A stretch of DNA of 64,000 nt from Bordetella genomosp. 9 (GCF_002119725.1 NZ_CP021109.1:4464001-4528000), one strand, 5' to 3'. Shown: positions 8,709 through 21,113, counted from the stretch's first letter. The notes: a model not told the origin generated them from the sequence alone. Made by a program: numbers and translations.

Positions 8709-9893
8709 TCAGGTCAGCGGCCGCAAACCCCAGGTGACCGCCAGCCATACGGCCGCCAGTCCGGCCACGGCGATGAACACCGAAGGGGCCCCGCCATGTG
8801 CGGCCAGCAGGCCTCCCACCGCGCCCCCGCAGAAAAGCCCGGCCGCCTGAGAGGTGTTGTAGAAGCCCAGCGCCAGTCCCTTGTAGCCGGCCGGCGCCAG
8901 CCGCGAGACCAGGGACGGCTGCAGCGCCTCGAGCACGTTGAACATGACGAAGAAACACGTGAGCAGCACGACCATGACTTCGAAGCTGCCCATCCCCCAG
9001 CGCATCAGCGCGAGCACCACGATCAGGCCGGCGATGGCCGCCAGCAGCGCCCCCCTGTGGGCCCGGTTCTTCTCTGCCATGAACACGACCGGCACCATGA
9101 ACACGAACGACGCCACGATGACCGGCAGGTAGACCTCCCACAGGTTCTCCACATCCAGTCCGCGCAGATGCGCCAGCATGGAAGGCACCACGACGAACAG
9201 CGACACCTGGATCAGGTGCAGGCAGAACACGCCGAAATTCAAGCGCAGCAAATCGCCGTGCAGCAGCACATGGGCCGGCCGCGCGCCCCGCATGGACCGG
9301 TCCGTGCTCTGCGGCGCAACCGGCACCCACCAGCGCGCCACGGCAAAGCTGACGACTCCCAGGCAGGCGATGGTCCAGAAGAGCCCCGCCAGGCCCCACC
9401 AGCCCACCAGCAAGGGCGCGGCAACGAGCGAAACCGCGAAGGACACGCCGATGGACGCCCCGACCATCGCCATGGCGCGCGTGCGCACCTCGTCGCGCGT
9501 GGCATCGGCAAGCCACGCGGTGATGGCGGCGGAGATCGCGCCTGCGCCTTGCACGGCCCGCCCGATGGTGATCCAGAACACATCGGGCGACAGCGCGCAC
9601 ACGACGCTGCCAATCACGAACAGCGCAAGGCCCAGCAGCACGATCGGCCGTCTTCCGAACCGATCGGATGCCAATCCAAAGGGAATCTGCAGCACGGCCT
9701 GCGTCAGGCCATAGATGCCCATGGCCAATCCCACCCTGGCGGGATCGTCCCCGCCCGGCAGTCCGCGCGCGGCCACGGCGAACACTGGCAAAAGCAAAAA
9801 CAGCCCCAACATACGACAGGCGAAGAGGCCCGCCAGGGCGATGCTGGTGCGTCGTTCGGTGGGAGTCAGCTGAAGTCTGGATCGTGATGGCAT
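8709..9893 (-). CDS. MFS transporter
   Basis: This 394-residue major facilitator has twelve hydrophobic segments and a clear motif A, GLASDRFGRRPIVLLG, between helices 2 and 3. The pattern resembles the YajR / drug-H+ antiporter branch, but the C-terminal ferredoxin-like domain of YajR is absent. Start 9893 (MPSRSRLQLTPTERR) gives a short polar tail before helix 1; an upstream in-frame ATG at 9947 would add 18 unlikely residues. The gene is divergent from uvrA with 117 bp between starts, and it ends about 150 bp before the ssb start. Substrate unknown. Confidence 0.87.
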   Translation of the reverse strand: MPSRSRLQLTPTERRTSIALAGLFACRMLGLFLLLPVFAVAARGLPGGDDPARVGLAMGIYGLTQAVLQIPFGLASDRFGRRPIVLLGLALFVIGSVVCALSPDVFWITIGRAVQGAGAISAAITAWLADATRDEVRTRAMAMVGASIGVSFAVSLVAAPLLVGWWGLAGLFWTIACLGVVSFAVARWWVPVAPQSTDRSMRGARPAHVLLHGDLLRLNFGVFCLHLIQVSLFVVVPSMLAHLRGLDVENLWEVYLPVIVASFVFMVPVVFMAEKNRAHRGALLAAIAGLIVVLALMRWGMGSFEVMVVLLTCFFVMFNVLEALQPSLVSRLAPAGYKGLALGFYNTSQAAGLFCGGAVGGLLAAHGGAPSVFIAVAGLAAVWLAVTWGLRPLT

Positions 9894-10010
9894 GCGCGCT
9901 ATCGATATGGCGGGGTTCCGCCAATGCCCTGGCACGACCCCAAACAAGGACGAGTTCGGCGCGCTATAGTACCAAGTTGGCCTTTGGAACTGCTTAAACG
10001 CTTAGACCCG

Positions 10011-12911
<2,901 letters not shown>

Positions 12912-12952
12912 ACTGTAGCGCCCGCGCAATGCGCGCCGCCTACGGGGCCGCC

Positions 12953-13618
12953 ATGTACACCCTTCTGATCGGCAACAAGAACTATTCGTCCTGGTCTCTG
13001 CGCGCCTGGCTGGCGCTCAGCGTCCCGGGCATTCCCTTCAAGGAAGAAAAGCTGGGATTGTCTACGCCGGCATTCGCCGAGCGCCTGGCGCCACTGACGC
13101 CGGCGGGCACCGTGCCGGTATTGCTGGACGGCGACTTTGCGGTCTGGGACTCGTTGGCGATCTGCGAGTACGTGGCCGAACGGCATCCTCAAGCGGCGCT
13201 GTGGCCGGCCGATCCGAAGGCGCGCGCCAGGGCGCGGTCGCTGGCGGCGCAGATGCACAGCGGCTTCAGCCATTTGCGCAGCGCGCTGGGCATGAATATC
13301 GAGGCGCACCTGCCGGGCATCGACATCCCGCCGGAGGCGGCGCGCGATATCTCGCGTGTGCAGGCGATATGGCAGGACACCCGCGCGGAATACGGCAGCG
13401 GCGGCCCCTTCCTGTTCGGGGCTTTCACGATTGCCGACGCATTCTTCGCGCCGGTGGTTTCCCGATTCATCACGTATGGCGTGGCGGCCGCCGCTGGCCC
13501 TGTGCGCGCTTACATGGATGCCGTGCTGGACCTGCCCGCCATGCAGGACTGGATGCGCGAGGCGCGCGAAGAAAAAACCTTCGTGCCGGAAGACGAGCCT
13601 TACCGGACGCACCGCTGA
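12953..13618 (+). CDS. glutathione S-transferase family protein
   Basis: This 221-residue protein has the thioredoxin-like N-terminal domain of glutathione S-transferases (MYTLLIGNKNYSSWSLRAWL, where a Ser or Tyr near residue 12 would activate glutathione). The loop TPAGTVPVLLDGD contains the cis-proline, followed by WDSLAICEYVAERHP, the gamma-glutamyl binding segment. The helical C-terminal domain contains FLFGAFTIADAFFAPVVSRF. Start 12953 fits the family; the frame is open upstream only through uvrA sequence. It lies 41 bp behind uvrA on the same strand, so it may share a transcript. Substrate unknown; probably detoxification. Confidence 0.9.
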   Translation: MYTLLIGNKNYSSWSLRAWLALSVPGIPFKEEKLGLSTPAFAERLAPLTPAGTVPVLLDGDFAVWDSLAICEYVAERHPQAALWPADPKARARARSLAAQMHSGFSHLRSALGMNIEAHLPGIDIPPEAARDISRVQAIWQDTRAEYGSGGPFLFGAFTIADAFFAPVVSRFITYGVAAAAGPVRAYMDAVLDLPAMQDWMREAREEKTFVPEDEPYRTHR

Positions 13619-13712
13619 AGCAACCGGCATGGGGCGGCGCCTTCGCCGTGCGCGGGGCGCCGCTCGCCTTACGGGACCGTACGCCGGCCGGCGCGCCCCC
13701 TTCCACGCCCGC

Positions 13713-14840
13713 TCACGACATATCGAACAGCCGCTTGTGCTCCCGCATGGCGTAGCGATCCGTCATGCCGGCGATATAGTCCGCGATGGCGCGCGCCTGC
13801 ATACCCTCGGCGCGCCGCTGGTGGTCCGGCGGCAACAGGCGCGGATCATCCAGAAAGGCCGTGAACAGGTCCCGGACGATGCGGCGGGCCTTGTTGGTCA
13901 TGCGCATCACGCGGAAGTGGCGATACAGATTCTCGAAAAGGAAGCGCTTCAGCTCGTCCGCTTCGGCCCGTATGCCTTCCGAAAATCCGACCAGCGGCGG
14001 CGCGTCGCGAACGTCTTCCACCGTTTCGGGCCGATGCTGCGCGATGCGCGCCGCCGTGGTGTCCGTCAGGTCGACGATCAGCGTGTTGATCATGCGCCGT
14101 ATGGTTTCGGAGATCACGCGACGCGGCCCGATGTCCGGATAAAGGCGCCGCACGTCTTCGTAATGCCGCGCGAAGATGCCGACCTGCTGCATCTGATCGA
14201 CGGTGAGCAGGCCGGATCGCAGGCCGTCATCGATATCGTGGTTGTTGTACGCGATTTCGTCGGCCAGGTTGGCCAGTTGGGCCTCCAGCGACGGACGGCG
14301 TTTGCGGATGAAGCGCTCGCCCACCGCGCCCAACTGGCGCGCATGCGCGACGGAACAGTGTTTGAGTATGCCTTCGCGCGTCTCGAAACACAGATTCAGG
14401 CCATTGAACGCGGCATAGCGTTCTTCCAGCTCGTCCACCACGCGCAGGCTCTGCAGATTGTGCTCGAAGCCGCCCGCCTCTGGCGCCAGTTCGCGCAGGC
14501 AGGCGTTCAGTTCATCCTGGCCCGCATGACCAAAGGGCGTATGGCCCAGGTCATGCGCCAGCGAGATCGCTTCCGTCAGTTCCTCGTTCAAGCGCAGGCT
14601 GCGCGCCAGCGTACGGGCGATCTGCGCCACTTCCAGGCTGTGCGTCAGGCGCGTGCGGAACAGGTCGCCCTCGTGGTTGACGAACACCTGCGTCTTGTAT
14701 TCCAGCCGGCGAAAGGCCGTGCAATGGATGATGCGGTCGCGATCGCGCTGAAACTCCGTGCGGTTGCCAGGCGGTGGTTCCGTATGCGCGCGGCCCTGGC
14801 TGCGCGCGGGGTGGGCGGCGTAGGAAGCGAGAATTTCCAT
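13713..14840 (-). CDS. dgt: deoxyguanosinetriphosphate triphosphohydrolase-like protein
   Basis: This 375-residue HD-domain phosphohydrolase removes triphosphate from dGTP or related dNTPs. The metal-binding motif is visible as RTRLTHSLEVAQIARTLAR, then SLAHDLGHTPFGHAG (the HD pair), and later the aspartate in LADEIAYNNHDIDDG. The segment HCTAFRRLEYKTQVFVNHEG near residue 40 is typical of the shorter Dgt-like subfamily common in proteobacteria, which lacks the long C-terminal part of E. coli Dgt. It is the third gene of the minus-strand run aroK-aroB-dgt, 45 bp behind aroB, an arrangement conserved in betaproteobacteria. In vivo substrate preference cannot be read from sequence. Confidence 0.95.
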   Translation of the reverse strand: MEILASYAAHPARSQGRAHTEPPPGNRTEFQRDRDRIIHCTAFRRLEYKTQVFVNHEGDLFRTRLTHSLEVAQIARTLARSLRLNEELTEAISLAHDLGHTPFGHAGQDELNACLRELAPEAGGFEHNLQSLRVVDELEERYAAFNGLNLCFETREGILKHCSVAHARQLGAVGERFIRKRRPSLEAQLANLADEIAYNNHDIDDGLRSGLLTVDQMQQVGIFARHYEDVRRLYPDIGPRRVISETIRRMINTLIVDLTDTTAARIAQHRPETVEDVRDAPPLVGFSEGIRAEADELKRFLFENLYRHFRVMRMTNKARRIVRDLFTAFLDDPRLLPPDHQRRAEGMQARAIADYIAGMTDRYAMREHKRLFDMS

Positions 14841-14885
14841 GGCGGTGATCGGAGCTCCTGTCTATCGGACCATCGCCGGCGCGGA

Positions 14886-15962
14886 TCAGCCGACGGTACG
14901 CGCGAGCACCCGGCGCACCGCGTCTTCCGGCGCGCCGCGGGTGACGGCCTGGCCAATGCGTGGCGTCAGGACGAAACGAATTTCGCCGCCCTCCGCTTTT
15001 TTGTCCACCCGCATCAGGGCCAGCCAGCGCTCCGCCCCCAGGTCGGGCGCGGTGACCGGGCAGCCGATCGCCGCCACCAGCTTGCGCACACGCGCCACGT
15101 CGGCGGCCGGCAGCCCGGCGACTTCGCACGAGAGTTCGGCCGCCTGCACCATGCCGCAGCCCACGGCCTCTCCGTGCAGCCATTCGCCGTAACCCAGTCC
15201 GGATTCGATGGCATGGCCGAAGGTATGGCCCAAATTCAAAATGGCGCGCAGACCGGATTCGCGCTCGTCTTCGGCCACCACGCGGGCCTTCAGCTCGCAG
15301 GAAACCCGGATTGCATGGCCCAGCGCATCGCGATCCAGCGCCCGCAGCGACGTAGCATGCGCCTCGCACCAGGCCCAGAATTCATGGTCCAGGATCATGC
15401 CGTACTTGATGACTTCCGCCAGCCCGGCGGATACCTCGCGCGGCGGGAGCGTGGCCAGCACATCGGTATCGATTTCCACCGCCACCGGCTGGTGGAACGC
15501 GCCGATCATGTTCTTGCCGAGCGGATGGTTGACGCCCGTCTTGCCGCCCACCGATGAATCCACCTGCGCCAGCAGCGTGGTCGGCACCTGCACGAAACGG
15601 ATGCCCCGCATATACACAGCGGCCGCGAACCCCGTCATGTCCCCGATGACGCCGCCGCCCAGGGCCACCAGCACCGAACGCCGGTCGAATCCGTTCGAGA
15701 GCAAGGCATCGAAGATCTGGTTCAGCGTCTGCCAGTCCTTGTGCGCCTCGCCATCGGGCAGCTCGATGCGCACCACCTTGCGACCCGTGCGCGCCAGCGC
15801 CCGCTCCGCCCGTTCCGCATAAAGCGCCGCCACGGTGGGATTGGTGATCAACCCGATGGCGGTGGCGTTATCCGGTATGGCCTCGTCCAGATGGTCGAGG
15901 CGGCCCGGCGCGATCCGGATGGGGTAGCGTGCGCCCGGCACGGCGACATCGACGACGTTCAT
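14886..15962 (-). CDS. aroB: 3-dehydroquinate synthase
   Basis: This 358-residue enzyme performs the second step of the shikimate pathway, converting DAHP to 3-dehydroquinate with bound NAD and zinc. NAD-binding and active-site patterns are clear: ALGGGVIGDMTGFAAAVYMR, then VPTTLLAQVDSSVGGKTGVN and HPLGKNMIGAFHQP. Zinc ligands lie in LAEVIKYGM, in LNLGHTFGHAIE and in LHGEAVGCGM. Its ATG overlaps the stop of aroK by four bases, so the two shikimate enzymes are translationally coupled. Length is normal for the family. Confidence 0.98.
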   Translation of the reverse strand: MNVVDVAVPGARYPIRIAPGRLDHLDEAIPDNATAIGLITNPTVAALYAERAERALARTGRKVVRIELPDGEAHKDWQTLNQIFDALLSNGFDRRSVLVALGGGVIGDMTGFAAAVYMRGIRFVQVPTTLLAQVDSSVGGKTGVNHPLGKNMIGAFHQPVAVEIDTDVLATLPPREVSAGLAEVIKYGMILDHEFWAWCEAHATSLRALDRDALGHAIRVSCELKARVVAEDERESGLRAILNLGHTFGHAIESGLGYGEWLHGEAVGCGMVQAAELSCEVAGLPAADVARVRKLVAAIGCPVTAPDLGAERWLALMRVDKKAEGGEIRFVLTPRIGQAVTRGAPEDAVRRVLARTVG

Positions 15963-16579
15963 GCTTGCTTCTCGTAGGCTTGCAATTTGGGCAACAGGTG
16001 CTTGACCAGCGTGCTGACCGGAATGCAGCCGGTATCGATGGTCATATGGGCAACGTCGCGATAGAGCGGTTCGCGCTGCGTCAGCAGATTGCGCAGCGTG
16101 CCGCGCGGATCCGCCGTGGCCAGCAGCGGACGATTGCGGTCGCGGCAGGTCCGGCGATAGAGCTCGTCAACGCTGGCCCGCAGATAGACCACGATGCCCT
16201 GTTCTCGCAGCACGGCGCGGTTGTCGGCTGAGAGGATGGCCCCGCCGCCGGTCGCCAGCACGATGCCGCGGCGTGCGGCGCATTGCGCCAAGGCGGCGGA
16301 CTCCCTTTTGCGGAATCCCGCTTCGCCCTCGATTTCAAAAATCACCGGCACGCGCACGCCGCAACGGGATTCCAGCTCGTGGTCCAGGTCCACGAATTCG
16401 CGGCCCAGCACCCGCGCCAGCGAACGCCCGATCGTGGTCTTGCCCGCCCCCATCATGCCCACCAGGAAAATCGGCGTGTCGTAGGGCAGGACCACCCGCG
16501 GCGGCGCGCATACGGTCGAGCAGGATTCAGGGTCGGCGGCGGCCGTGGCAGCCGCGCAATCGGGTCGTGGCGCGTTCAT
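15959..16579 (-). CDS. aroK: shikimate kinase
   Basis: This 206-residue enzyme phosphorylates shikimate with ATP (fifth step of the shikimate pathway). Walker A is GMMGAGKTTIGRSLA at about residues 40-54. The shikimate-binding DxD appears as FVDLDHELESR, with further contacts in FRKRES and ATGGGAIL. The lid arginines are in DRNRPLLA. The N-terminus is some 30 residues longer than in E. coli AroK (MNAPRPDCAAATAAADP) and looks unstructured; the start at 16579 is therefore somewhat uncertain and a later start is possible. It heads the aroK-aroB-dgt run and is divergent from mrcA with 114 bp between starts. Confidence 0.96.
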   Translation of the reverse strand: MNAPRPDCAAATAAADPESCSTVCAPPRVVLPYDTPIFLVGMMGAGKTTIGRSLARVLGREFVDLDHELESRCGVRVPVIFEIEGEAGFRKRESAALAQCAARRGIVLATGGGAILSADNRAVLREQGIVVYLRASVDELYRRTCRDRNRPLLATADPRGTLRNLLTQREPLYRDVAHMTIDTGCIPVSTLVKHLLPKLQAYEKQA

Positions 16580-16693
16580 AAGGCGTATTATCCCATTCGG
16601 ATCAGTTGCCCGCGCGCCACACTGAACCACGCTGTTACAGAAACCGCGGGCGCGTCCGAAGCTGGGCCACCGGTTCCCCGTAAAATCGCGGCG

Positions 16694-19138
16694 ATGAGCA
16701 AGCCCCAGACCCCTTCGTCGAAGAAAGAAGCGCCCGATTCGAGCGGCTCTCCCTTTATCCGTTTTTTTCTCAAGCTAGGCATTTTCTTCGCCGGCCTCGC
16801 GGCCTGCGGGCTGCTGCTCGGCGGGATGGCGCTTGCGCTGGCCTGGCCCAATCTGCCGGACCTGCACGCGATGACGGACTACCGCCCGCGCATTCCGCTG
16901 CGGGTTTACACGGCGGACAAGGTGCTGATCGGCGAATTCGGCGATGAACGCCGCAATGTGCTGCGCTTCAACGAGATCCCGGATGTCATGAAGTCCGCCG
17001 TGCTGGCCGCGGAAGACGACCGCTTCTACCAGCACGGGGGCATCGATTGGGCCGGCGTGGCGCGCGCCACGCTGACCAACCTGGTCAATATGTCGAAGAC
17101 GCAGGGCGCCAGCACGATCACCATGCAGGTGGCCCGCAACTTCTACCTGTCTTCCGAAAAGACGTACACGCGCAAGTTCTACGAGCTGCTGCTTACGTTC
17201 AAGATCGAGGCAAGCCTGACCAAGGACCAGATCCTCGAGCTGTACATGAACCAGATCTACCTGGGTCATCGCGCCTATGGCTTCGCGGCCGCCTCGCGCA
17301 CCTATTTCGGCAAGCCGCTTTCGCAGATCACACCGGCCGAGGCCGCGATGCTCGCCGGCATCCCCAAGGCGCCGTCGCGCTTCAATCCCCTTTCGAACCT
17401 GCCGCGCGCCGAAGTCCGCCAGCATTACGTGCTGGGACGCATGCGCAATCTCGGCTACCTCACCGACGCCGAATACCAGCAGGCGATGGCCCAGCCTATC
17501 GTGATCCGTTCGGCCGAGGGCACGCCCGCGGGCGGCTACGCCATCCACGGCGAATACGTCGCGGAGCTCGCGCGCCAACTGCTGTATGGCGTCTACCAGG
17601 ACAACGTCTATTCGCGCGGCATCAATATCTACACGACGGTCAACTCCAAGGACCAGGAAGCCGCATACCGCGCGGTGCGCGAGGGGGTTCTCGAATACAC
17701 CCGGCGCGCGCCCTATCCCGGTCCGGAAGCCCAGCTTGACCTCCCCGCCGGTATCGAGAAAGACCCGCAGGCCCTGGACGAAGCGCTGGATGGGGTGCTC
17801 GATAAGTACTCGGACAGCGACGATCTGCTGGTGGCCGTGGTGCTGTCGGCCAGTCCCAACGAAATCAAGCTGGCGCGCAGCTCGCGCGAAATCATCACGA
17901 TCAACGACAAGAAAACCCTGTCGATCGTCGCCCGCGCGCTGAGCAGCAAGGCCAAGGACAGCCAACGGATCCGGCGCGGCTCCGTCGTCTACATCCACAA
18001 GATCGGCGACAACGACTGGGAAGTCATCAACATGCCCTCGGTGCAGGCAGCCTTCGTGTCGCTGGCGCCGCAGGATGGCGCCATCCGCGCCATGGTGGGC
18101 GGCTTCGACTTCTACCGCGGCAATTTCAATCGGGTGACGCAGGCCTGGCGTCAGCCGGGTTCGAACATCAAGCCTTTCGTCTACGCCGCCGCACTGGAGC
18201 GCGGGCTGACGCCGGCGACACAGATTTCCGACCAGCCTTTCGCGTTGTCGGCGGCGCAAACCGGCTCCAAGGCCTGGAATCCGAAGAACTATGGCAACGA
18301 GTACGAGCCCATGCTGACGATGCGCCAGGGCCTGTACAAGTCCAAGAACATGGTGTCGATCCGGATCATCCAGGCGATCGGCCCTCAGTATGCGCAGGAC
18401 TATCTGACACGGTTTGGATTCGATAAATCGCGCCAGCCGGCGGTGCTGCCGCTGGCGCTGGGCGCGGGCTCGGTCACGCCGCTGCAACTGGCCGGCGCCT
18501 ACGCGGTCTTCGCCAATGGCGGCTATCGCATCACGCCGTATCTGATCGATCGCGTCACCGACAGCAGCGGCAAGGTCATCATGCAGGCCAAGCCGCTGAT
18601 CGCAGGCGACTCCGGCGCACGCGCCATCGATCCGCGCACGGCTTTCGTCATGGATGACATGCTGCGCGGCGTGGCGACCTACGGCACCGCGGCTCGCGCC
18701 CGCGTCGTGCTCAAACGCAACGACATCGCCGGCAAGACGGGTACGACCAACGAATCGGTGGACGCCTGGTTCTCGGGCTACACGCCGAGTCTGGTCGCCA
18801 CCGCCTGGCTCGGCTACGACCAGCCCCGTTCGCTCGGCGCGCGCGAAACGGGCGGCGGCGTGGCGCTGCCGATCTGGCTCAGCTACATGCAGGAAATGCT
18901 GAAGGGCGTGCCCGAACAGAAGCAGCGTCCCAAGCCCGACGGCCTGCTGGTGGATAACGGCGAATACTATTTTTCGGAGTTTCCGCCCGGGCAGGCCGTT
19001 GCGCGCCTGGGACTGCCCGCTGCGGCGCCGCCGTCGTCGGACAGCCTGGGCGACCTGCTGAACGCCCTGCGCGCTTCCAACGGCGACGGCCGGCCGTCCG
19101 GCACCAGCTTCGGCGAAGGCTCGGTGCCCGGCCAGTGA
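16694..19138 (+). CDS. mrcA: penicillin-binding protein 1A
   Basis: This 814-residue bifunctional peptidoglycan synthase is anchored in the inner membrane and active in the periplasm. A short cytoplasmic tail precedes the membrane anchor at about residues 22-48. The glycosyltransferase (GT51) domain has the catalytic glutamate in AAEDDRFYQHGGID and the pattern QGASTITMQVARN. The transpeptidase domain has the nucleophile motif in RQPGSNIKPF, the second motif SKNMVS and the third KTGTTNESVDAW. An OB-like insert lies between the two domains. Length is near that of E. coli PBP1A (850). Start 16694 gives MSKPQTPSSK; the longer frame upstream is antisense to aroK. It is divergent from aroK. Confidence 0.97.
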   Translation: MSKPQTPSSKKEAPDSSGSPFIRFFLKLGIFFAGLAACGLLLGGMALALAWPNLPDLHAMTDYRPRIPLRVYTADKVLIGEFGDERRNVLRFNEIPDVMKSAVLAAEDDRFYQHGGIDWAGVARATLTNLVNMSKTQGASTITMQVARNFYLSSEKTYTRKFYELLLTFKIEASLTKDQILELYMNQIYLGHRAYGFAAASRTYFGKPLSQITPAEAAMLAGIPKAPSRFNPLSNLPRAEVRQHYVLGRMRNLGYLTDAEYQQAMAQPIVIRSAEGTPAGGYAIHGEYVAELARQLLYGVYQDNVYSRGINIYTTVNSKDQEAAYRAVREGVLEYTRRAPYPGPEAQLDLPAGIEKDPQALDEALDGVLDKYSDSDDLLVAVVLSASPNEIKLARSSREIITINDKKTLSIVARALSSKAKDSQRIRRGSVVYIHKIGDNDWEVINMPSVQAAFVSLAPQDGAIRAMVGGFDFYRGNFNRVTQAWRQPGSNIKPFVYAAALERGLTPATQISDQPFALSAAQTGSKAWNPKNYGNEYEPMLTMRQGLYKSKNMVSIRIIQAIGPQYAQDYLTRFGFDKSRQPAVLPLALGAGSVTPLQLAGAYAVFANGGYRITPYLIDRVTDSSGKVIMQAKPLIAGDSGARAIDPRTAFVMDDMLRGVATYGTAARARVVLKRNDIAGKTGTTNESVDAWFSGYTPSLVATAWLGYDQPRSLGARETGGGVALPIWLSYMQEMLKGVPEQKQRPKPDGLLVDNGEYYFSEFPPGQAVARLGLPAAAPPSSDSLGDLLNALRASNGDGRPSGTSFGEGSVPGQ

Positions 19139-19144
19139 TGGCGG

Positions 19145-19162
19145 CGCCCGCAGCTGCGGGCG
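19145..19162. terminator. 18-bp palindrome between mrcA and cyaY
   Basis: The perfect palindrome CGCCCGCAGCTGCGGGCG fills most of the 45-bp gap between the convergent mrcA and cyaY stop codons. It could form a hairpin in either transcript, but there is no T-tract on either side. A terminator role is therefore only a guess from position. Confidence 0.35.
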
Positions 19163-19183
19163 TTGCGCGCCATGGACGGATAT

Positions 19184-19513
19184 CTACAGGCGGACGGTGA
19201 CCGGCACGCCAGCGGCCTCGGAACAGATCTGGGACAAGGCATCGTGCAGGGGCGGCCCGCCGCGCGTGTCCAGCCAATGCTGGCCGTCGTAGCGATAATG
19301 GAAGCCGCCGCTGCGCGCCGCCACCCAGATTTCCTGCATCGCCGCCTGGCTGTTGACGACCACGTGCGTGTCGTCCTCGAAGATCAACGTCAACACGTTG
19401 CCGCTGCGGTTGGCTTCGACGTCCACGTCGAGCGATGCGGACCAATCGTCCGCCTGGCTTTCGATGCGGTCCAGGACCTGCTCCGCCAACGCAAGAAATT
19501 CGGTTTCGTTCAT
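19184..19513 (-). CDS. cyaY: iron donor protein CyaY (bacterial frataxin)
   Basis: This 109-residue frataxin homologue binds iron at an acidic ridge and modulates IscS-dependent iron-sulfur cluster assembly in the cytoplasm. The N-terminal helix FLALAEQVLDRIESQADDW carries the acidic residues. The central strands contain GNVLTLIFEDDTHVVVNSQ, and the conserved region IWVAARSGGFHYRYD is typical of the family. Start MNETEFLAL at 19513 gives the usual family length; the frame is open for another 39 codons without support. It is divergent from lptM with only 31 bp between starts, so the two promoters must overlap or lie within neighbouring genes. Confidence 0.95.
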   Translation of the reverse strand: MNETEFLALAEQVLDRIESQADDWSASLDVDVEANRSGNVLTLIFEDDTHVVVNSQAAMQEIWVAARSGGFHYRYDGQHWLDTRGGPPLHDALSQICSEAAGVPVTVRL

Positions 19514-19544
19514 AATCCAGTCTGCAAGAATTACGGAGTTCCCC

Positions 19545-19772
19545 GTGTCCAATCCGGCATTCAGCCGTACCGCTCTGCGCATTGTAGCGACGCTGGCCGG
19601 TGTCGCGTCGCTGGCGGCATGCGGCTTCAAAGGCCCGCTCTACATGCCGACCGGCGATAACGGGCCCAAGGGCCCGCCCAAGGTCGTTGCCCCCCTGACT
19701 TTCCGCGCCGCGCCCGGCGTGCGCGTGGGCACCGCCTATCCCGATTATCCGCCGTCCGCAACGCAACAATGA
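19545..19772 (+). CDS. lptM: LPS translocon maturation lipoprotein LptM (YifL family)
   Basis: This small outer-membrane lipoprotein of 75 residues starts at GTG 19545, which has a GGAG site six bases upstream. A signal peptide (TALRIVATLAGVA) leads to the lipobox SLAAC, with the lipidated cysteine followed by GFKGPLYMP, the hallmark of the YifL/LptM family. In E. coli LptM assists maturation of the LptD translocon. The remainder is proline-rich and unstructured. Its stop overlaps the lysA start by four bases (ATGA at 19769-19772). The lptM-lysA pair next to cyaY is a conserved arrangement in proteobacteria. Confidence 0.92.
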   Translation: MSNPAFSRTALRIVATLAGVASLAACGFKGPLYMPTGDNGPKGPPKVVAPLTFRAAPGVRVGTAYPDYPPSATQQ

Positions 19773-21061
19773 CCGCCACGCAACCCTTGCCGCCGCAGCC
19801 GGCGGGCCATCCCCATTTCCATTACCGCGACGGCGCGCTGTACGCCGAAGGGGTCCCCCTGCAGACGCTGGCGGATCGCCTGGGCACGCCCCTGTACGTC
19901 TATTCGCGCGGGGCGCTTGCCGCTGCCTGGTCATCGTACCGCGATGCCATCGGCGGCCGCGACGTCCTTGTGTGCTACGGCATGAAGGCGAATTCCAACC
20001 TGGCGGTGCTGAAAGAGTTCGCCCGCCTGGGCGCCGGTTTCGACATCGTCTCCGGCGGCGAATTGCACCGTGTGCTGTCGGTGGGCGGCGATCCGGCCAA
20101 AATCGTGTTTTCCGGCGTCGGCAAGCAGGCGTGGGAGATGCGCAAGGCCTTGGAAGCGGACGTGAAATGCTTCAACGTGGAGTCGGAAGCGGAATTGCAC
20201 CTGCTGTCCGACGTCGCGACGTCCCTGGGGAAAAAGGCGCGCGTGTCGTTGCGCGTGAATCCGGACGTGGATGCCGGCGCCCATCCGTATATATCAACGG
20301 GCCTGAAGGAAAACAAATTCGGCATCGCCATCGTGGACGCGCCCAAGGTCTACCGGATCGCGGCGGCGCTGCCCGGCATCACGATCGCCGGTGTGGACTG
20401 CCACATCGGCTCGCAGATCACGGAAGTCTCGCCCTATCTGGATGCGCTGGACAAGCTGCTGGACCTGATAGACGGGCTGCGCGCGGCCGGTATCGAAATC
20501 GAGCACCTGGACCTGGGTGGCGGCCTGGGCATCCGCTATACGGATGAAACGCCGCTGGCGCCCGCGACGTTGATCGATCAGGTCTACGCAAAGCTGCAGG
20601 CGCGCAAGCTCGACCACCTGAAGCTGATTCTGGAGCCGGGCCGGTCGCTGGTAGGCAATGCAGGCGTGATGCTGACCACCGTGCAATTCCTCAAGCATGC
20701 CGAGGCCCGGAACTTCGCGATCGTCGACGCCGCGATGAACGACCTTATCCGTCCGACCTTGTATGACGCGTGGCACGGCCTGCTGCCGGTGCAGCGGCGC
20801 GACGGCCCGACGCTCGAGTACGACGTTGTCGGGCCGGTGTGCGAAAGCGGCGACTGGCTGGCCAAACAGCGGATGCTTGCCGTGGAGCGCGGCGACGTGC
20901 TGGCGATCGAGTCGGCGGGAGCGTATGGGATGGTGATGGCCAGCAACTACAACACCCGCGCTCGGGCGGCGGAAGTGATGGTCGATGGAGAGCAGTTCCA
21001 CGTGATCCGGCAACGGGAAACCGTGGAGGATCTGCTGCGCGGGGAATCGACGCTGCCGTAG
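19769..21061 (+). CDS. lysA: diaminopimelate decarboxylase
   Basis: This 430-residue PLP enzyme makes L-lysine from meso-diaminopimelate, the last step of lysine synthesis. The PLP lysine lies in VCYGMKANSNLAVLKEFARL. Further family motifs are GAGFDIVSGGEL, HIGSQI, LDLGGGLGIRY, LEPGRSLVGNAG and the active-site cysteine segment GPVCESGDWLAK. ESAGAYGMVMASNYN, near the end, is also typical. Fold type III alanine-racemase-like barrel and C-terminal beta domain are both complete. It is translationally coupled to lptM. Behind its stop codon lies the long inverted-repeat interval, so its transcript runs into that structure. Confidence 0.97.
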   Translation: MTATQPLPPQPAGHPHFHYRDGALYAEGVPLQTLADRLGTPLYVYSRGALAAAWSSYRDAIGGRDVLVCYGMKANSNLAVLKEFARLGAGFDIVSGGELHRVLSVGGDPAKIVFSGVGKQAWEMRKALEADVKCFNVESEAELHLLSDVATSLGKKARVSLRVNPDVDAGAHPYISTGLKENKFGIAIVDAPKVYRIAAALPGITIAGVDCHIGSQITEVSPYLDALDKLLDLIDGLRAAGIEIEHLDLGGGLGIRYTDETPLAPATLIDQVYAKLQARKLDHLKLILEPGRSLVGNAGVMLTTVQFLKHAEARNFAIVDAAMNDLIRPTLYDAWHGLLPVQRRDGPTLEYDVVGPVCESGDWLAKQRMLAVERGDVLAIESAGAYGMVMASNYNTRARAAEVMVDGEQFHVIRQRETVEDLLRGESTLP

Positions 21062-21113
21062 GGGTTTGTTTGCCGGGGCTTGGGTTTTGGCTGCTGGCGG
21101 GGGGTTGGGTTTT

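Noticed and set aside
8590..9924. 444-codon alternative frame overlapping the MFS gene
   Set aside because: It is a different frame on the same strand with no membrane pattern; the frame ending at 8709 has motif A and twelve hydrophobic segments.
9894..10010. LexA (SOS) box before uvrA
   Set aside because: No CTGT-N8-ACAG match could be found in the gap by eye.
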